Part shown: in pieces, positions 35,277 to 44,526 of the stretch
Numbering within the stretch: position 1 is the first letter of the stretch
Layout: each line of letters opens with the position of its first letter
Assembly (NCBI RefSeq): GCF_916618915.1
Contig: NZ_CAKAKE010000001.1
Location: forward strand, 1,426,001-1,490,000
Reading direction: 5' to 3'
Origin: Stenotrophomonas sp. Marseille-Q4652
GTDB taxonomy: Bacteria; Pseudomonadota; Gammaproteobacteria; Xanthomonadales; Xanthomonadaceae
Length of the DNA stretch: 64,000 nt
Notes under the pieces: generated by a model
What the model saw: only the letters and a program-made list of their open reading frames with translations
What the model was told of the DNA's origin: nothing
The model's database searches: none
Position numbers and translations under genes: made by a program

Positions 35277-36641
35277 CTATTTGCCCAGCATTTGCGCCGT
35301 TTCCTGCAGCGCGGACCAGGCCTTGTCGAACAGCTCGTCCACCTGCGCACGGCTGATCACCAGCGGTGGCTCCAGCAGCATCGCATCGGCGGTGGCGCGC
35401 AGGATCAGCCCGTGGCGCAGGGCGATGTCGCGGCACAGGCCGCCCACCCGGCCGGCGTCCGGGAACGGCGCGCGCGAGCGCTTGTCCGGCACCAGCTCCA
35501 GCGCGCCCATCAGCCCGGCGATACGCGCCTCGCCCACCAGCGGATGCTCGCCCAGCTCGGCCCAGCGCTGGGCCAGGTACGGCGCGATGTCCTCGCGGGC
35601 GTGCTCGACGATGCGCTCCTCGCCCAGGATGCGCAGGTTCTCCAGCGCCACCGCCGCGCATACCGGGTGCCCGGAATAGGTGCAGCCGTGGGCCAGTTCC
35701 CCGCCCTGCTCCTTCAGCACGCCGGCCACGCGGTCGTTGAACATCGCCGCGCCCAGCGGCAGGTAGCCCGAGGTGATGCCCTTGGCCAGGGTCATGACGT
35801 CGGGCTGGAAACCGAACTGCTGGCAGCCGAACCACTGCCCGGTGCGGCCGAAGCCGCAGATCACCTCGTCGGCCACCAGCAGCACGTCGTACTGGCGGCA
35901 GATGCGCTCGATCTCCGGCCAGTAGCTCGGCGGCGGAATGTGCACGCCGATGGCCCCCATCACCGGCTCGCCAATGAAGGCGGCGACCCGTTCCGGCCCC
36001 AGCTCGAGGATCTTCCGTTCCAGCCGCCGCGCGGCCAGCAGGCCGTACTCGTCCGGCTCCAGCTCACCGCCATCGCCGAACCAGAACGGCGGATCGATGT
36101 GCTCGATGCCGGCGATCGGCAGCCCGCCCTGCCCGTGCATTGCCTTCATCCCGCCCAGGCTGGCCCCGCCCATGGTGGTGCCGTGGTAGCCATTGTGGCG
36201 GCCGATGAAGATGCTCTTTTCCGGCTGGCCCTGCACCGCCCAGAAGTGCCGCACCAGGCGCAGGATGGTGTCGTTGGCCTCCGAGCCGGAATTGGTGAAG
36301 AAGGCATGGTTGAGGTCGCCCGGCGCGAGTTCGGCCAGCTGCGCAGCCAGTGCGATGGTGGGTTCGGTCGTGCACTGGAAGAAGCTGTTGTAGTACGCCA
36401 GTTGCTCCATCTGCGCCGCGGCGACCGCCGCCAGTTCGCGGCGGCCGTAGCCGATGTTGACGCACCACAGCCCGGCGAAGGCATCCAGCAGCTGGTTGCC
36501 CTCGGCATCCCAGACATGACAGCCCTGGCCGCGGGTGAGGATGCGGGTGCCCTTTTTCGCCAGCGCGGCGTTGTCGTTGAACGGATGCAGGTGGTGGGCG
36601 GCGTCGAGCGCCTGCAGCGTACGCGTGTCCAACGATCCCAT
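35277..36641 (-). CDS. spuC: Putrescine:pyruvate aminotransferase SpuC (class III PLP enzyme)
   Basis: Aminotransferase of 454 residues that would transfer the amino group of putrescine to pyruvate, giving 4-aminobutanal and alanine. FFTNSGSEANDTILRLVRHF and HNGYHGTTMGG are typical of the SpuC group. VADEVICGFGRTGQWF holds the PLP-binding Asp, and LAKGITSGYLP the PLP lysine (K287). The start at 36641 follows GAGGGGAG. It stands between puuA (76-base gap) and potF (73-base gap). Confidence 0.88.
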   Translation of the reverse strand: MGSLDTRTLQALDAAHHLHPFNDNAALAKKGTRILTRGQGCHVWDAEGNQLLDAFAGLWCVNIGYGRRELAAVAAAQMEQLAYYNSFFQCTTEPTIALAAQLAELAPGDLNHAFFTNSGSEANDTILRLVRHFWAVQGQPEKSIFIGRHNGYHGTTMGGASLGGMKAMHGQGGLPIAGIEHIDPPFWFGDGGELEPDEYGLLAARRLERKILELGPERVAAFIGEPVMGAIGVHIPPPSYWPEIERICRQYDVLLVADEVICGFGRTGQWFGCQQFGFQPDVMTLAKGITSGYLPLGAAMFNDRVAGVLKEQGGELAHGCTYSGHPVCAAVALENLRILGEERIVEHAREDIAPYLAQRWAELGEHPLVGEARIAGLMGALELVPDKRSRAPFPDAGRVGGLCRDIALRHGLILRATADAMLLEPPLVISRAQVDELFDKAWSALQETAQMLGK

Positions 36642-36717
36642 GGCTCTCCCCTCGCGGCGGCGGGAGCCGGGTGGCGCCCGCAACGAACAGGCAACGGCAG
36701 GCGCCGGGTCGGCGCGC

Positions 36718-38109
36718 TTACACGTTCAACAGCAGGAACTCCCGCTCCCACGAGCTGATCACCCGGAAGAAGGTCTCGTATTCCTTGCGCTTGACCGAGA
36801 TGTAGGCGCGGGTGAAACGCGCGCCCATCAGCTCCTGCAGTTCCTGGCAGCCCTCCAGCCCGTCCAGGGCCTCGCCCAGCGAGCGCGGCAGGTCGTAGCC
36901 CATCTCCTTGGCGTTGCCGCTGATCGGCGTGGTCGGCTGCAGCTTCTGGCGGATGCCAAGCAACCCGCAGGCCAGGGTCGCGGCCATGGCCAGGTAGGGG
37001 TTGGCGTCGGATCCGGCAAAGCGGCTCTCCACGCGCATGTTCTCCAGCGAGTCGATCGGCACGCGCAGGCCGCAGGTGCGGTTATCGAATCCCCAATGCA
37101 CGTTGCTCGGCGAGACCTCGCCGAACACGAGGCGGCGGTAGGAGTTCACGTTGGGCGCGAAGAACGCCATCGCCATCGGCACGTACTTCTGCAGGCCGGC
37201 CAGGTAGTGGCTGAAGGTCTCGCTGTACTCGCCATCGCGCTCGCCACTGAACACATTGGTGCCGTCGCTCTCGCGCAGCAGGCTCTGGTGGATGTGCATG
37301 GCGCTGCCGGGCTCGGTCTCCATCGGCTTGGCCAGGAAGGTCGCGTAGACACCGTGGCGCATCGCCGACTCACGCATCGTTCGCTTGAACAGGAACACCT
37401 GGTCGGCCAGCGACATCGCGTCGGCATGGGTGAAGTTGACCTCCAGCTGCGCGGCGCCGGACTCGTGGATCAGGGTGTCCACGTCCAGCTCCATCGCGTC
37501 GCAGTAGTCGTACATCAGGTCCAGGATCGGGTCGAACTCGTTGACCGCGTCGATCGAGTAGGACTGCCGCGCGGTCTCCGGGCGTCCGGAGCGGCCGGCC
37601 GGCGGCAGCAGCGGAAAGTCCGGGTCGGTGTTCTTCTGCACCAGGAAGAATTCCAGCTCCGGCGCGACCACCGGGCGCAGGCCGAGGTCGGCGTATTCCT
37701 GCAGCACGCGGCGCAGCACGTTGCGTGGCGCCAGCTCGTGAGGTTGCCCGGCCTTGGTGTAACAGTCGTGGATGATCTGCGCGGTCGGGTCGGTGGCCCA
37801 CGGCACCATACGCACGGTGTCCGGGTCCGGGCGCAGGATCATGTCCGAGTCCGACGGCGAGGTCAGCTCGTAGTAGTCGTCGGGGAAGTCGCCGGTGACG
37901 GTGGTGGCGAAGATACCTTCCGGCAGGCGGGTGCCGTAGTCGTGGCTGAACTTGTCGGCCGGGATGATCTTGCCGCGGGCGTTGCCGGTGAAGTCCGGCA
38001 CCAGGCACTCCACCTCGGTGATGTGTCGCTCCTTGAGCCAGCGCAGCAATGCGCTTTCCGGTTCGACGGGAGCGGCGGCAGCCTTGCGCGAGCGCGGGGT
38101 CGACTTCAT
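36718..38109 (-). CDS. puuA: Gamma-glutamylputrescine synthetase-like protein (glutamine synthetase family)
   Basis: Glutamine-synthetase-fold protein of 463 residues, close to PuuA/SpuI enzymes that ligate glutamate to putrescine with ATP. The N-terminal domain has VECLVPDFTGNARGKIIPAD. Catalytic-domain motifs are VVAPELEFFLVQ (metal-binding Glu), LEVNFTHADAMSLADQVFLF, AMHIHQSLL, and FAPNVNSYRRLV. Polyamine rather than ammonia as substrate is inferred from neighbours. It follows puuD by 3 bases. A second family member is encoded divergently at 38990. Confidence 0.88.
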   Translation of the reverse strand: MKSTPRSRKAAAAPVEPESALLRWLKERHITEVECLVPDFTGNARGKIIPADKFSHDYGTRLPEGIFATTVTGDFPDDYYELTSPSDSDMILRPDPDTVRMVPWATDPTAQIIHDCYTKAGQPHELAPRNVLRRVLQEYADLGLRPVVAPELEFFLVQKNTDPDFPLLPPAGRSGRPETARQSYSIDAVNEFDPILDLMYDYCDAMELDVDTLIHESGAAQLEVNFTHADAMSLADQVFLFKRTMRESAMRHGVYATFLAKPMETEPGSAMHIHQSLLRESDGTNVFSGERDGEYSETFSHYLAGLQKYVPMAMAFFAPNVNSYRRLVFGEVSPSNVHWGFDNRTCGLRVPIDSLENMRVESRFAGSDANPYLAMAATLACGLLGIRQKLQPTTPISGNAKEMGYDLPRSLGEALDGLEGCQELQELMGARFTRAYISVKRKEYETFFRVISSWEREFLLLNV

Positions 38110-38112
38110 GGG

Positions 38113-38868
38113 TCAGCTTCTTTTCTGTATCTGGTAGCGGCGACATGCCTCGCCGAAGGCCTGGAAGATGCCAAGGTAGAACGGGTTCTCCCGCACCCTC
38201 CATTCAGGATGCCACTGTACTCCCAGCAGGAATGAAGGACCGGGGCCGCGCACCGCTTCCACCAGCCCATCCGGGGCCGTGGCCTCCACCACCAGCCCGC
38301 CGCCGAGCCGGGCGATGCCCTGCCCGTGCACCGAATTGACCCGTGCCATCGGGGCGCCGGCGATGCCGGCCAGCAGGCCGCCCTCGGCCAGGCGCACCTC
38401 GTGGGCCGGGGCGTACTGCACCTCGACATCGGCCTGCGGGTCCTCGCGATGGTCCGCCAGCCCGGGCACCTCGTGCACCTTCTGGTGCAGGCTGCCACCC
38501 AGGGCGACGTTGACCTCCTGGAAACCGCGGCAGATCGCCAGTATCGGCATGCCACGCGCCAGTGCCTGCGGGATCAGCCCCAGCACGTTGGCGTCGCGGG
38601 CGGGGTCGTGCAGGTTGCCTTCCCAGCTGGGCTCGGGGCCGTAATGGTGCGGCTCGATGTTGCTGGTGGCGCCGGTCAGCAGCAGGCCGTCGAGCAGGTC
38701 CAGCCACGTCGCGGCCGGCAGCGGCGGTTGCAACATCGGCAGCAGCAGCGGCGTGGCGCCGGCACCGTCGACCACGGCACGCACGTACTTTTCCCCGGCG
38801 GCGAGGAAGGGATGGTGACCGACAGGCTTGCGGTCGGTAGGCAGACCGACCAGTGGAAGACTGGCCAT
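38113..38868 (-). CDS. puuD: Gamma-glutamyl-gamma-aminobutyrate hydrolase PuuD
   Basis: Class I glutamine-amidotransferase-like hydrolase (peptidase C26) of 251 residues, which frees GABA from gamma-glutamyl-GABA. The nucleophile is in PILAICRGFQEVNV (C113), and the His/Glu of the triad are in GVQWHPEW (H220, E222). LLLTGATSNIEPHHYG is the family's N-terminal block. It is the first gene of the minus-strand polyamine run, divergent from the second PuuA-like gene across 121 bases that must hold both promoters. Confidence 0.92.
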   Translation of the reverse strand: MASLPLVGLPTDRKPVGHHPFLAAGEKYVRAVVDGAGATPLLLPMLQPPLPAATWLDLLDGLLLTGATSNIEPHHYGPEPSWEGNLHDPARDANVLGLIPQALARGMPILAICRGFQEVNVALGGSLHQKVHEVPGLADHREDPQADVEVQYAPAHEVRLAEGGLLAGIAGAPMARVNSVHGQGIARLGGGLVVEATAPDGLVEAVRGPGPSFLLGVQWHPEWRVRENPFYLGIFQAFGEACRRYQIQKRS

Positions 38869-38989
38869 GCATGGGATCCGGATGGCTTGCGGCCACGTTA
38901 CCGCCGGCCCCGTCGCAGGCGCAACCGCGCCGCCACGGCCGCTCGCCTGCCCCTGCTAAGCTGCCCGCGTCGCGTCCACGGACCCTGCC

Positions 38990-40369
38990 ATGACCGACCC
39001 CGACGCTTTCCCGCACCTGCCCGGCGCCGACCGCCAGGCCCTGCGGGCGATCGATGGCTGCAGCCAGGTGGACCTGCTGCTTCCCGACACCAACGGCGTG
39101 CTGCGCGGCAAGCGCATTGGCATCGAGGCGCTGGACAAGGCCTTCGGCGATGGCATCTGCCTGCCAATGTCGCTGGTGGCCAGCGACATCACCGGCAATA
39201 CCGTCGAGGAGACCGGCCTGGGTTATGACATCGGCGACCAGGACCGCGTCTGCCGCCCGATTGCCGGCTCGCTGCGGCCGGTGCCGTGGACGGCCACGCC
39301 CACCGCGCAACTGCTGCTGGCGATGGAGGACGACGCCGGTGGCCAGTTTGCCGCGCAGCCGCGGCAGGTGCTGGCCCGGGTGCTGGAGGGGTTCAAGGCG
39401 CTGGGGCTGGTCCCGGTGCTCGCAGTGGAGCTGGAGTTCTACCTGTTCGACGCCCGTCCCGATGCGCAAGGCCGCCCGCAACCTGCGCTGGATCCGGTCA
39501 CCGGCCAGCGCAGCTGCAGCACGCAGGTCTATTCGATCGACGAGCTCGATGTGCAGCACGTGTTCCTGGAGGCGGTCGCCGCCGCCTGCCGGGCCCAGCG
39601 CATCCCTGCCGAGGCCGCCGTGGCCGAGTACGCGCCGGGCCAGTTCGAGATCAACCTGCACCACCGTGCCGATGCGCTGCTGGCCTGCGACGAGGCGGTA
39701 CTGCTCAAGCGCACGATCAAGGCCATCGCCCGCCAGCAGGGACTGCTGGCCAGTTTCATGGCCAAGCCGCTGGCCGGGCAGGCCGGCAGCGGCCTGCACC
39801 TGCACGTGAGCCTGCTCGACCGCGATGGCCACAACGTATTGACTGGAAGCGAGCAGGCCGCGGCCGGGGCGCTGCGCCATGCGGTCGGCGGCCTGCAGCG
39901 CAGCGCGCAGGACTGCCTGCTGCTGTTCGCCCCGCACGCCAACAGCTACCGCCGCTTCGTCGCGAACGCCTTCGTCCCGCTCAACGATGCCTGGGGCTTC
40001 AACAACCGCACCGTGGCCATGCGCGTGCCCCGCAGCGATGCGGCCAATACCCGCATCGAACATCGCATTGCCGGGGCCGACGCCAATCCCTATCTGGTCG
40101 CCGCGGCGGTGCTGGCCGGGATGCTGGACGGGCTGTACCACCGCCATGATCCCGGCCCGCCGGTCATCGGCAACGCCTATGCGCAGCAGCCGGCATGGCA
40201 GCCGCACTGGCTGGGCGCGATCGAGCGCTTCCAGTCCAGCGACTTCATTGCCGGGCACCTAGGCGAGACGTTCCGCCACGTCTACGCGCAGCAGAAGCTG
40301 CGCGAGCTGCGTGACTTCCAGGCGCAGGTGGTGGATCTGGATTACGCCTGGTACCTGGGGACCGTATGA
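38990..40369 (+). CDS. Second gamma-glutamylpolyamine synthetase-like protein (glutamine synthetase family)
   Basis: Protein of 459 residues of the glutamine synthetase family, paralogous to the puuA product on the opposite strand. Motifs are VDLLLPDTNGVLRGKRI, VLAVELEFYLFDARPD, FEINLHHRADALLACDEAVL, GLHLHVSLLD, and FAPHANSYRRFVANAFVPL. It may prefer another amine (a different polyamine or monoamine); the sequence does not decide this. The ATG has no strong ribosome binding site; a TAAGCT -10-like box is about 30 bases upstream. The stop overlaps the puuB start, so both are co-translated. Confidence 0.85.
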   Translation: MTDPDAFPHLPGADRQALRAIDGCSQVDLLLPDTNGVLRGKRIGIEALDKAFGDGICLPMSLVASDITGNTVEETGLGYDIGDQDRVCRPIAGSLRPVPWTATPTAQLLLAMEDDAGGQFAAQPRQVLARVLEGFKALGLVPVLAVELEFYLFDARPDAQGRPQPALDPVTGQRSCSTQVYSIDELDVQHVFLEAVAAACRAQRIPAEAAVAEYAPGQFEINLHHRADALLACDEAVLLKRTIKAIARQQGLLASFMAKPLAGQAGSGLHLHVSLLDRDGHNVLTGSEQAAAGALRHAVGGLQRSAQDCLLLFAPHANSYRRFVANAFVPLNDAWGFNNRTVAMRVPRSDAANTRIEHRIAGADANPYLVAAAVLAGMLDGLYHRHDPGPPVIGNAYAQQPAWQPHWLGAIERFQSSDFIAGHLGETFRHVYAQQKLRELRDFQAQVVDLDYAWYLGTV

Positions 40370-41670
40370 TGGCGGCGGTGTCTTCCGCTCCATCCCCTTC
40401 CGACTTTCCGCCCAGCTGGTATGCCGCCAGCGAGCCGTTGCGGCCGGCCCAGCCTGCCCTGCGCGACGATGCCGTGGCCGACGTCTGCATCCTTGGCGCC
40501 GGCTACACCGGGCTGACTGCCGCCCTGGCGCTGGCCGAGGCCGGCTACCGCGTCACCGTGCTGGAAGCCGAGCGCATCGGCTGGGGGGCGTCCGGCCGCA
40601 ATGGCGGCCAGGCCATCGTCGGTTATGGCTGCGAGCAGGACGTGCTGGAACGGCTGGTCGGGGAGGGCGAGGCGCGCCTGCTGTTCGACTTTTCCCGCGA
40701 CGGCATGACGATGCTCAAACGGCGCATCGAGCGCCATGCCATTGCCTGCGACTGGCGCGACGGCTACGCCAGCGTGGCGATCCGCCCGCGACAGGAACGC
40801 GCCCTGCGCGCCTGGGTCGACGAGATGGGCCAACGCTACGACTACCCGCTGCAGTGGTGGAACCGCGACCAGCTGCGCCAGCAGCTGGCGAGCAACCGCT
40901 ACCTCGGCGCGGCGTTCGACCCGGCCAGTGGCCACCTGCATCCACTGGCCTACGCCAACGGACTGGCCGCTGCCGCGCTGGCCGCGGGCGTGGTGATCCA
41001 CGAGCACTCGCCGGTGGTCGAACTGCGGCGGGGTGCGCGGCCGCAACTGCGTACCGCGCACGGCTCGGTAACCGCCGACTTCGTGGTGCTGGCCGGCAAC
41101 GCCTGGCTGCGCGGCATTGCGCCGGAACTGGAATCACGCGTGATGCCGGTGGGCACCTACATCGGCGCGACCATGCCGCTGGGCGAGGAGCGTGCCCGGT
41201 CGCTGATCCGCAATGACATGGCGGTGTCCGACGTGAACTGGGCGCTGGACTACTTCCGCCTCAGCCGCGACCACCGCCTGCTGTTCGGCGGCCGCGCCAG
41301 CTATTCGGCGCTGCCCCCGCCCGGCCTGCGCGGGGTGATGACCCGGCGCATGCACCGGGTGTTCCCGCAGCTGTGCGACGTGGCGCTGGAATACGTCTGG
41401 GGCGGCTACATCGACATCACCCGCAACCGCGCCCCGCACTGGGGCCGGCTCACGCCCAATGTCTATTTCGCCCAGGGCTTCTCCGGGCATGGCGTGGCTT
41501 CCACCGGTCTGGCGGGGGAAGCCATCGCCGCGGCCATCGCCGGGCAGTCGCAGCGGCTGGACGCCTTCGCGCGCATCCCGCACCAGCCCTTCCCCGGCGG
41601 CCGCGCCCTGCGCATGCCGCTGCTGGTGGCCGCGATGTCCTGGTACAAGCTGCGCGACGCGCTGTGGTAG
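40366..41670 (+). CDS. puuB: Gamma-glutamylputrescine oxidoreductase PuuB (FAD-dependent)
   Basis: FAD enzyme of 434 residues (DAO family), which would oxidise gamma-glutamylputrescine to gamma-glutamyl-aminobutanal. The N-terminal Rossmann motif VCILGAGYTGLTAALALAEA, followed by ERIGWGASGRNGGQAIVGYG, is typical of PuuB. The C-terminal segment YFAQGFSGHGVASTGLAGEA holds the second FAD-contact. The start ATGATG overlaps the preceding stop by 4 bases, coupling it to the second glutamine-synthetase-like gene. Confidence 0.9.
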   Translation: MMAAVSSAPSPSDFPPSWYAASEPLRPAQPALRDDAVADVCILGAGYTGLTAALALAEAGYRVTVLEAERIGWGASGRNGGQAIVGYGCEQDVLERLVGEGEARLLFDFSRDGMTMLKRRIERHAIACDWRDGYASVAIRPRQERALRAWVDEMGQRYDYPLQWWNRDQLRQQLASNRYLGAAFDPASGHLHPLAYANGLAAAALAAGVVIHEHSPVVELRRGARPQLRTAHGSVTADFVVLAGNAWLRGIAPELESRVMPVGTYIGATMPLGEERARSLIRNDMAVSDVNWALDYFRLSRDHRLLFGGRASYSALPPPGLRGVMTRRMHRVFPQLCDVALEYVWGGYIDITRNRAPHWGRLTPNVYFAQGFSGHGVASTGLAGEAIAAAIAGQSQRLDAFARIPHQPFPGGRALRMPLLVAAMSWYKLRDALW

Positions 41671-41737
41671 CCGCGACCCGACTAAAGTTCCCTCAGGCCC
41701 GGCCGCTAACCACTGCGACAACCAGAAACCTGAGCCC

Positions 41738-43060
41738 ATGCCAGTCATGTTGCAGGCCGTCACAGAAGACGACGAGGTAGCCCCCGCACTCCCGCAGCGT
41801 GTCCTGCTGGTGGAGAACTCGCGCACCTTCACGAACATGCTGCGTGAGGCGATCGAGCAGCGACTGGAACTGCCGGTCAGCGTGGCCTCCAGCCTGGCCG
41901 AAGCGGCCGAACTGCTGGACCGCGAGCAGGGCTGGTTCCTGGTGCTGACCGGACTGGTGCTGGCCGACGGGGCCCGCGACCAGGTGCTGGATTTCTTCGT
42001 TTCCCGCGGCCTGCCCACCGTGGTGGTCAGCGGCGTCTACGACGAGGACCTGCGCAAGCGTGCCCTGCAGCAGCAGGTCATCGACTACGTGCTGAAGAAC
42101 ACGCCCGGTAGCATCGACTACCTGGTGTGGCTGGTGCAGCGCATGGACCGCAACCGGCGCATCTCGGCGCTGGTGGTGGACGACTCGCCCTCGGCCCGCG
42201 CCCACGCCTCGGCGCTGCTGTCGCTGTATGGCTACAAGGTGATCCAGGCCGCCGACGGCCACGCCGGGCTCAAGGCGGTGGAAGCCAATCCCTCCATCCG
42301 CCTGGCCGTGGTCGACCAGGAGATGCCCGGCATGGAGGGCGTGGAATTCACCCGTCGCCTGCGCGCAATCCGCTCGCGGGACAAGGTCGCGGTGATCGGC
42401 ATTTCCGGCAACAACGACGCCTCGCTGATCCCGCGCTTCCTCAAGAACGGTGCCAACGACTTCCTGCGCAAGCCCTACTCGCGCGAGGAGTTCTTCTGCC
42501 GCGTGTCGCAGAACGTGGACCAGCTCGAGCTGATCGGCACCCTGCAGGACCTCGCCACCCGCGACTTCCTGACCGGCCTGCCCAATCGCCGCAGCTTCCT
42601 GGAGCACAGCCAGCGCCTGCTGCCGCAGTTGCAGGCCAAGGGCCAACGGGTGGCGGTGGCGATGATCGACATCGACCACTTCAAGCACATCAACGACACC
42701 TACGGCCACGAGGGCGGTGACCAGGCCCTGCGTGCGGTGGCCGCGGTGGTCAATACCCACGCCCGGCCGCAGGACCTTTACGCCCGCTTCGGCGGCGAGG
42801 AGTTCTGCCTGATGGTGCCGGACATGGACGAGGCCGAGGTGGACCACTACTTCGAGCGCCTGCGCCGGGCCATCGCCGGGATCAGCGTCGAGCTGGACGG
42901 GCAGACCCTGCGCATGACCGCCAGCATCGGCGTCAGCTACCTGCCGGCGCAGGGCGATTCGCTGCACCACCTGATCACCGAGGCCGACCGCCAGCTCTAC
43001 CTGGCCAAGGCCGGCGGCCGCAACCAGGTCAAGCGGCTGGAAGACCAGCAGGTCGCCTGA
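41738..43060 (+). CDS. Diguanylate cyclase with two receiver domains (REC-REC-GGDEF)
   Basis: Protein of 440 residues that would make cyclic di-GMP. The first receiver (about 20-137) seems degenerate: the phosphoacceptor strand reads FLVLTGLVLADG with Thr at 71, and the acidic pair reads ENS, although K120 is kept. The second receiver (about 142-258) is intact, with DDS (148-150), D193 in VVDQEMPGMEG and K245. The GGDEF domain (about 270-435) has GGEEF at 352-356 and an inhibitory I-site R343-P-Q-D346, so product feedback is likely. No output DNA-binding domain. It follows puuB by 67 bases. Confidence 0.92.
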   Translation: MPVMLQAVTEDDEVAPALPQRVLLVENSRTFTNMLREAIEQRLELPVSVASSLAEAAELLDREQGWFLVLTGLVLADGARDQVLDFFVSRGLPTVVVSGVYDEDLRKRALQQQVIDYVLKNTPGSIDYLVWLVQRMDRNRRISALVVDDSPSARAHASALLSLYGYKVIQAADGHAGLKAVEANPSIRLAVVDQEMPGMEGVEFTRRLRAIRSRDKVAVIGISGNNDASLIPRFLKNGANDFLRKPYSREEFFCRVSQNVDQLELIGTLQDLATRDFLTGLPNRRSFLEHSQRLLPQLQAKGQRVAVAMIDIDHFKHINDTYGHEGGDQALRAVAAVVNTHARPQDLYARFGGEEFCLMVPDMDEAEVDHYFERLRRAIAGISVELDGQTLRMTASIGVSYLPAQGDSLHHLITEADRQLYLAKAGGRNQVKRLEDQQVA

Positions 43061-43081
43061 GGGCGGCCTGCGGCACCGGGC

Positions 43082-44395
43082 TCAGCCGCCGGCGCAGGTA
43101 TCGAGCGCGGCCTGCCGCGACGTGCCACGCCGCTGGATCGCCAGCAACGCCAGCGCGGTGGCCACCGCCACCGCGCACAGGTAATAGCCCACCGCGGCCA
43201 GGCTGTAGTGCGAGGCCAGCCAGGTTGCCACGTACGGGGCCGGGGCCGCGCCGAGGATGCCGGCCAGGTTGAACGACAGCGACGCCCCGGTGTAGCGCAC
43301 CTGCACCGGGTACAGGCTGGCCAGCATGGTCCCGCACGGGCCGTAGGTCAGGCCCATCAGGAACAGGCCCACGGCCAGGAACAGCATCACCTGCACCGCG
43401 TGGCCGGCCTGGAACATCGGCTGGAACAGCAGGCCGAAGGCGAAGATGCCCACCGTCGCCACGAGCATGGCCTTCACCGTGCCATGGCGGTCGCCATAGA
43501 GCGCGGCCAGCGGGATGCCGGCGGCAAAGAACAGGATCCCCACCATCTGCATCAGCAGGAAGTCCTCGCGGGTGTAACCCAGCTTTGCGGTGCCATGGCC
43601 GAGGGTGAACACCGTCATCAGGTAGAACAGCACGAAGGTGGCAAAGCCGGCCAGGGTGCCGACCACCACCGCGAAACCGTGGCGGCGCAGCACGTCGGCC
43701 ATCGGCAGGCGCACGCGCTGGCCACTCTGCAGGGCGCGGCGGAAGTCCGGGGTCTCGTGGATGTTCAGACGCACCCACAGGCCGACGATCACCAGCAGCG
43801 CGCTGGCCAGGAACGGCACGCGCCAGCCCCAGGACAGGAACGCTGCGTCGTCCAGCACCCGGCCCAGCAGCAGGAACACGCTGGCCGAAAGCAGGAAGCC
43901 CAGCGGCGCACCCAGCTGCGGGAACATCCCGTACCAGGCGCGTTTTTCCGGCGGCGCGTTCTCTGTGGCCAGCAGCACGGCACCGCCCCATTCGCCGCCC
44001 AGACCCAGTCCCTGGCCGAAACGGCACAGCGCGAGCATCGCCGGTGCCAGCAGGCCGATGCTCGCGTGGGTCGGCAGCAGGCCGATCACCACGGTGGAGA
44101 TGCCCATGGTCAACAGCGCCGCCACCAGGGTGGCCTTGCGGCCGATGCGGTCGCCGTAGTGGCCGAACACCGCCGAGCCCACCGGCCGCGCGATGAAGGC
44201 CACCGCGAACGTGGCCAGTGACTGCAGCAGCGCGGCGCTCTCGCTGCTGGCCGGGAAGAACAGCTTCGGGAACACCAGCACCGCGGCGGTGGCGTAGATG
44301 TAGAAGTCGTAGAACTCGATGGTGGTGCCGACCAGGCTGGCCAGCAGCACGCGGCTGGGCGAGTTGGCAGGCGACTGGCTGGGCTTGGCGGTCAT
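43082..44395 (-). CDS. MFS transporter, metabolite:H+ symporter (ProP/ShiA-like) family
   Basis: Membrane protein of 437 residues with twelve predicted helices. The family signature begins LVGTTIEFYDFYIYATAAVL, and ARPVGSAVFGHYGDRIGRKA is the conserved loop 2-3 motif. FGQGLGLGGEWGGAVLLATE is in the region conserved in the metabolite:H+ symporter group (alpha-ketoglutarate, proline/betaine, shikimate). The substrate cannot be told from sequence; a carboxylate or betaine is likely. It converges on the diguanylate cyclase gene and is divergent from the YqaA gene. Confidence 0.88.
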   Translation of the reverse strand: MTAKPSQSPANSPSRVLLASLVGTTIEFYDFYIYATAAVLVFPKLFFPASSESAALLQSLATFAVAFIARPVGSAVFGHYGDRIGRKATLVAALLTMGISTVVIGLLPTHASIGLLAPAMLALCRFGQGLGLGGEWGGAVLLATENAPPEKRAWYGMFPQLGAPLGFLLSASVFLLLGRVLDDAAFLSWGWRVPFLASALLVIVGLWVRLNIHETPDFRRALQSGQRVRLPMADVLRRHGFAVVVGTLAGFATFVLFYLMTVFTLGHGTAKLGYTREDFLLMQMVGILFFAAGIPLAALYGDRHGTVKAMLVATVGIFAFGLLFQPMFQAGHAVQVMLFLAVGLFLMGLTYGPCGTMLASLYPVQVRYTGASLSFNLAGILGAAPAPYVATWLASHYSLAAVGYYLCAVAVATALALLAIQRRGTSRQAALDTCAGG

Positions 44396-44526
44396 CGACT
44401 CTGTTCGGCAGCGGGACCGGCCGATTCTGGCAGACCCGGGCGATGGCGTGACCGGTATTGCGCGCTCCCCCTGTTGTCAGCAAGCAGTCGGTCTTGGCCG
44501 GAGCCGAAGCGCTACCCTGCGGGGCC

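Noticed and set aside
36535..38235. Plus-strand frame of 566 codons over puuA
   Set aside because: Shadow frame, His/Arg/Gln-rich, no motif.
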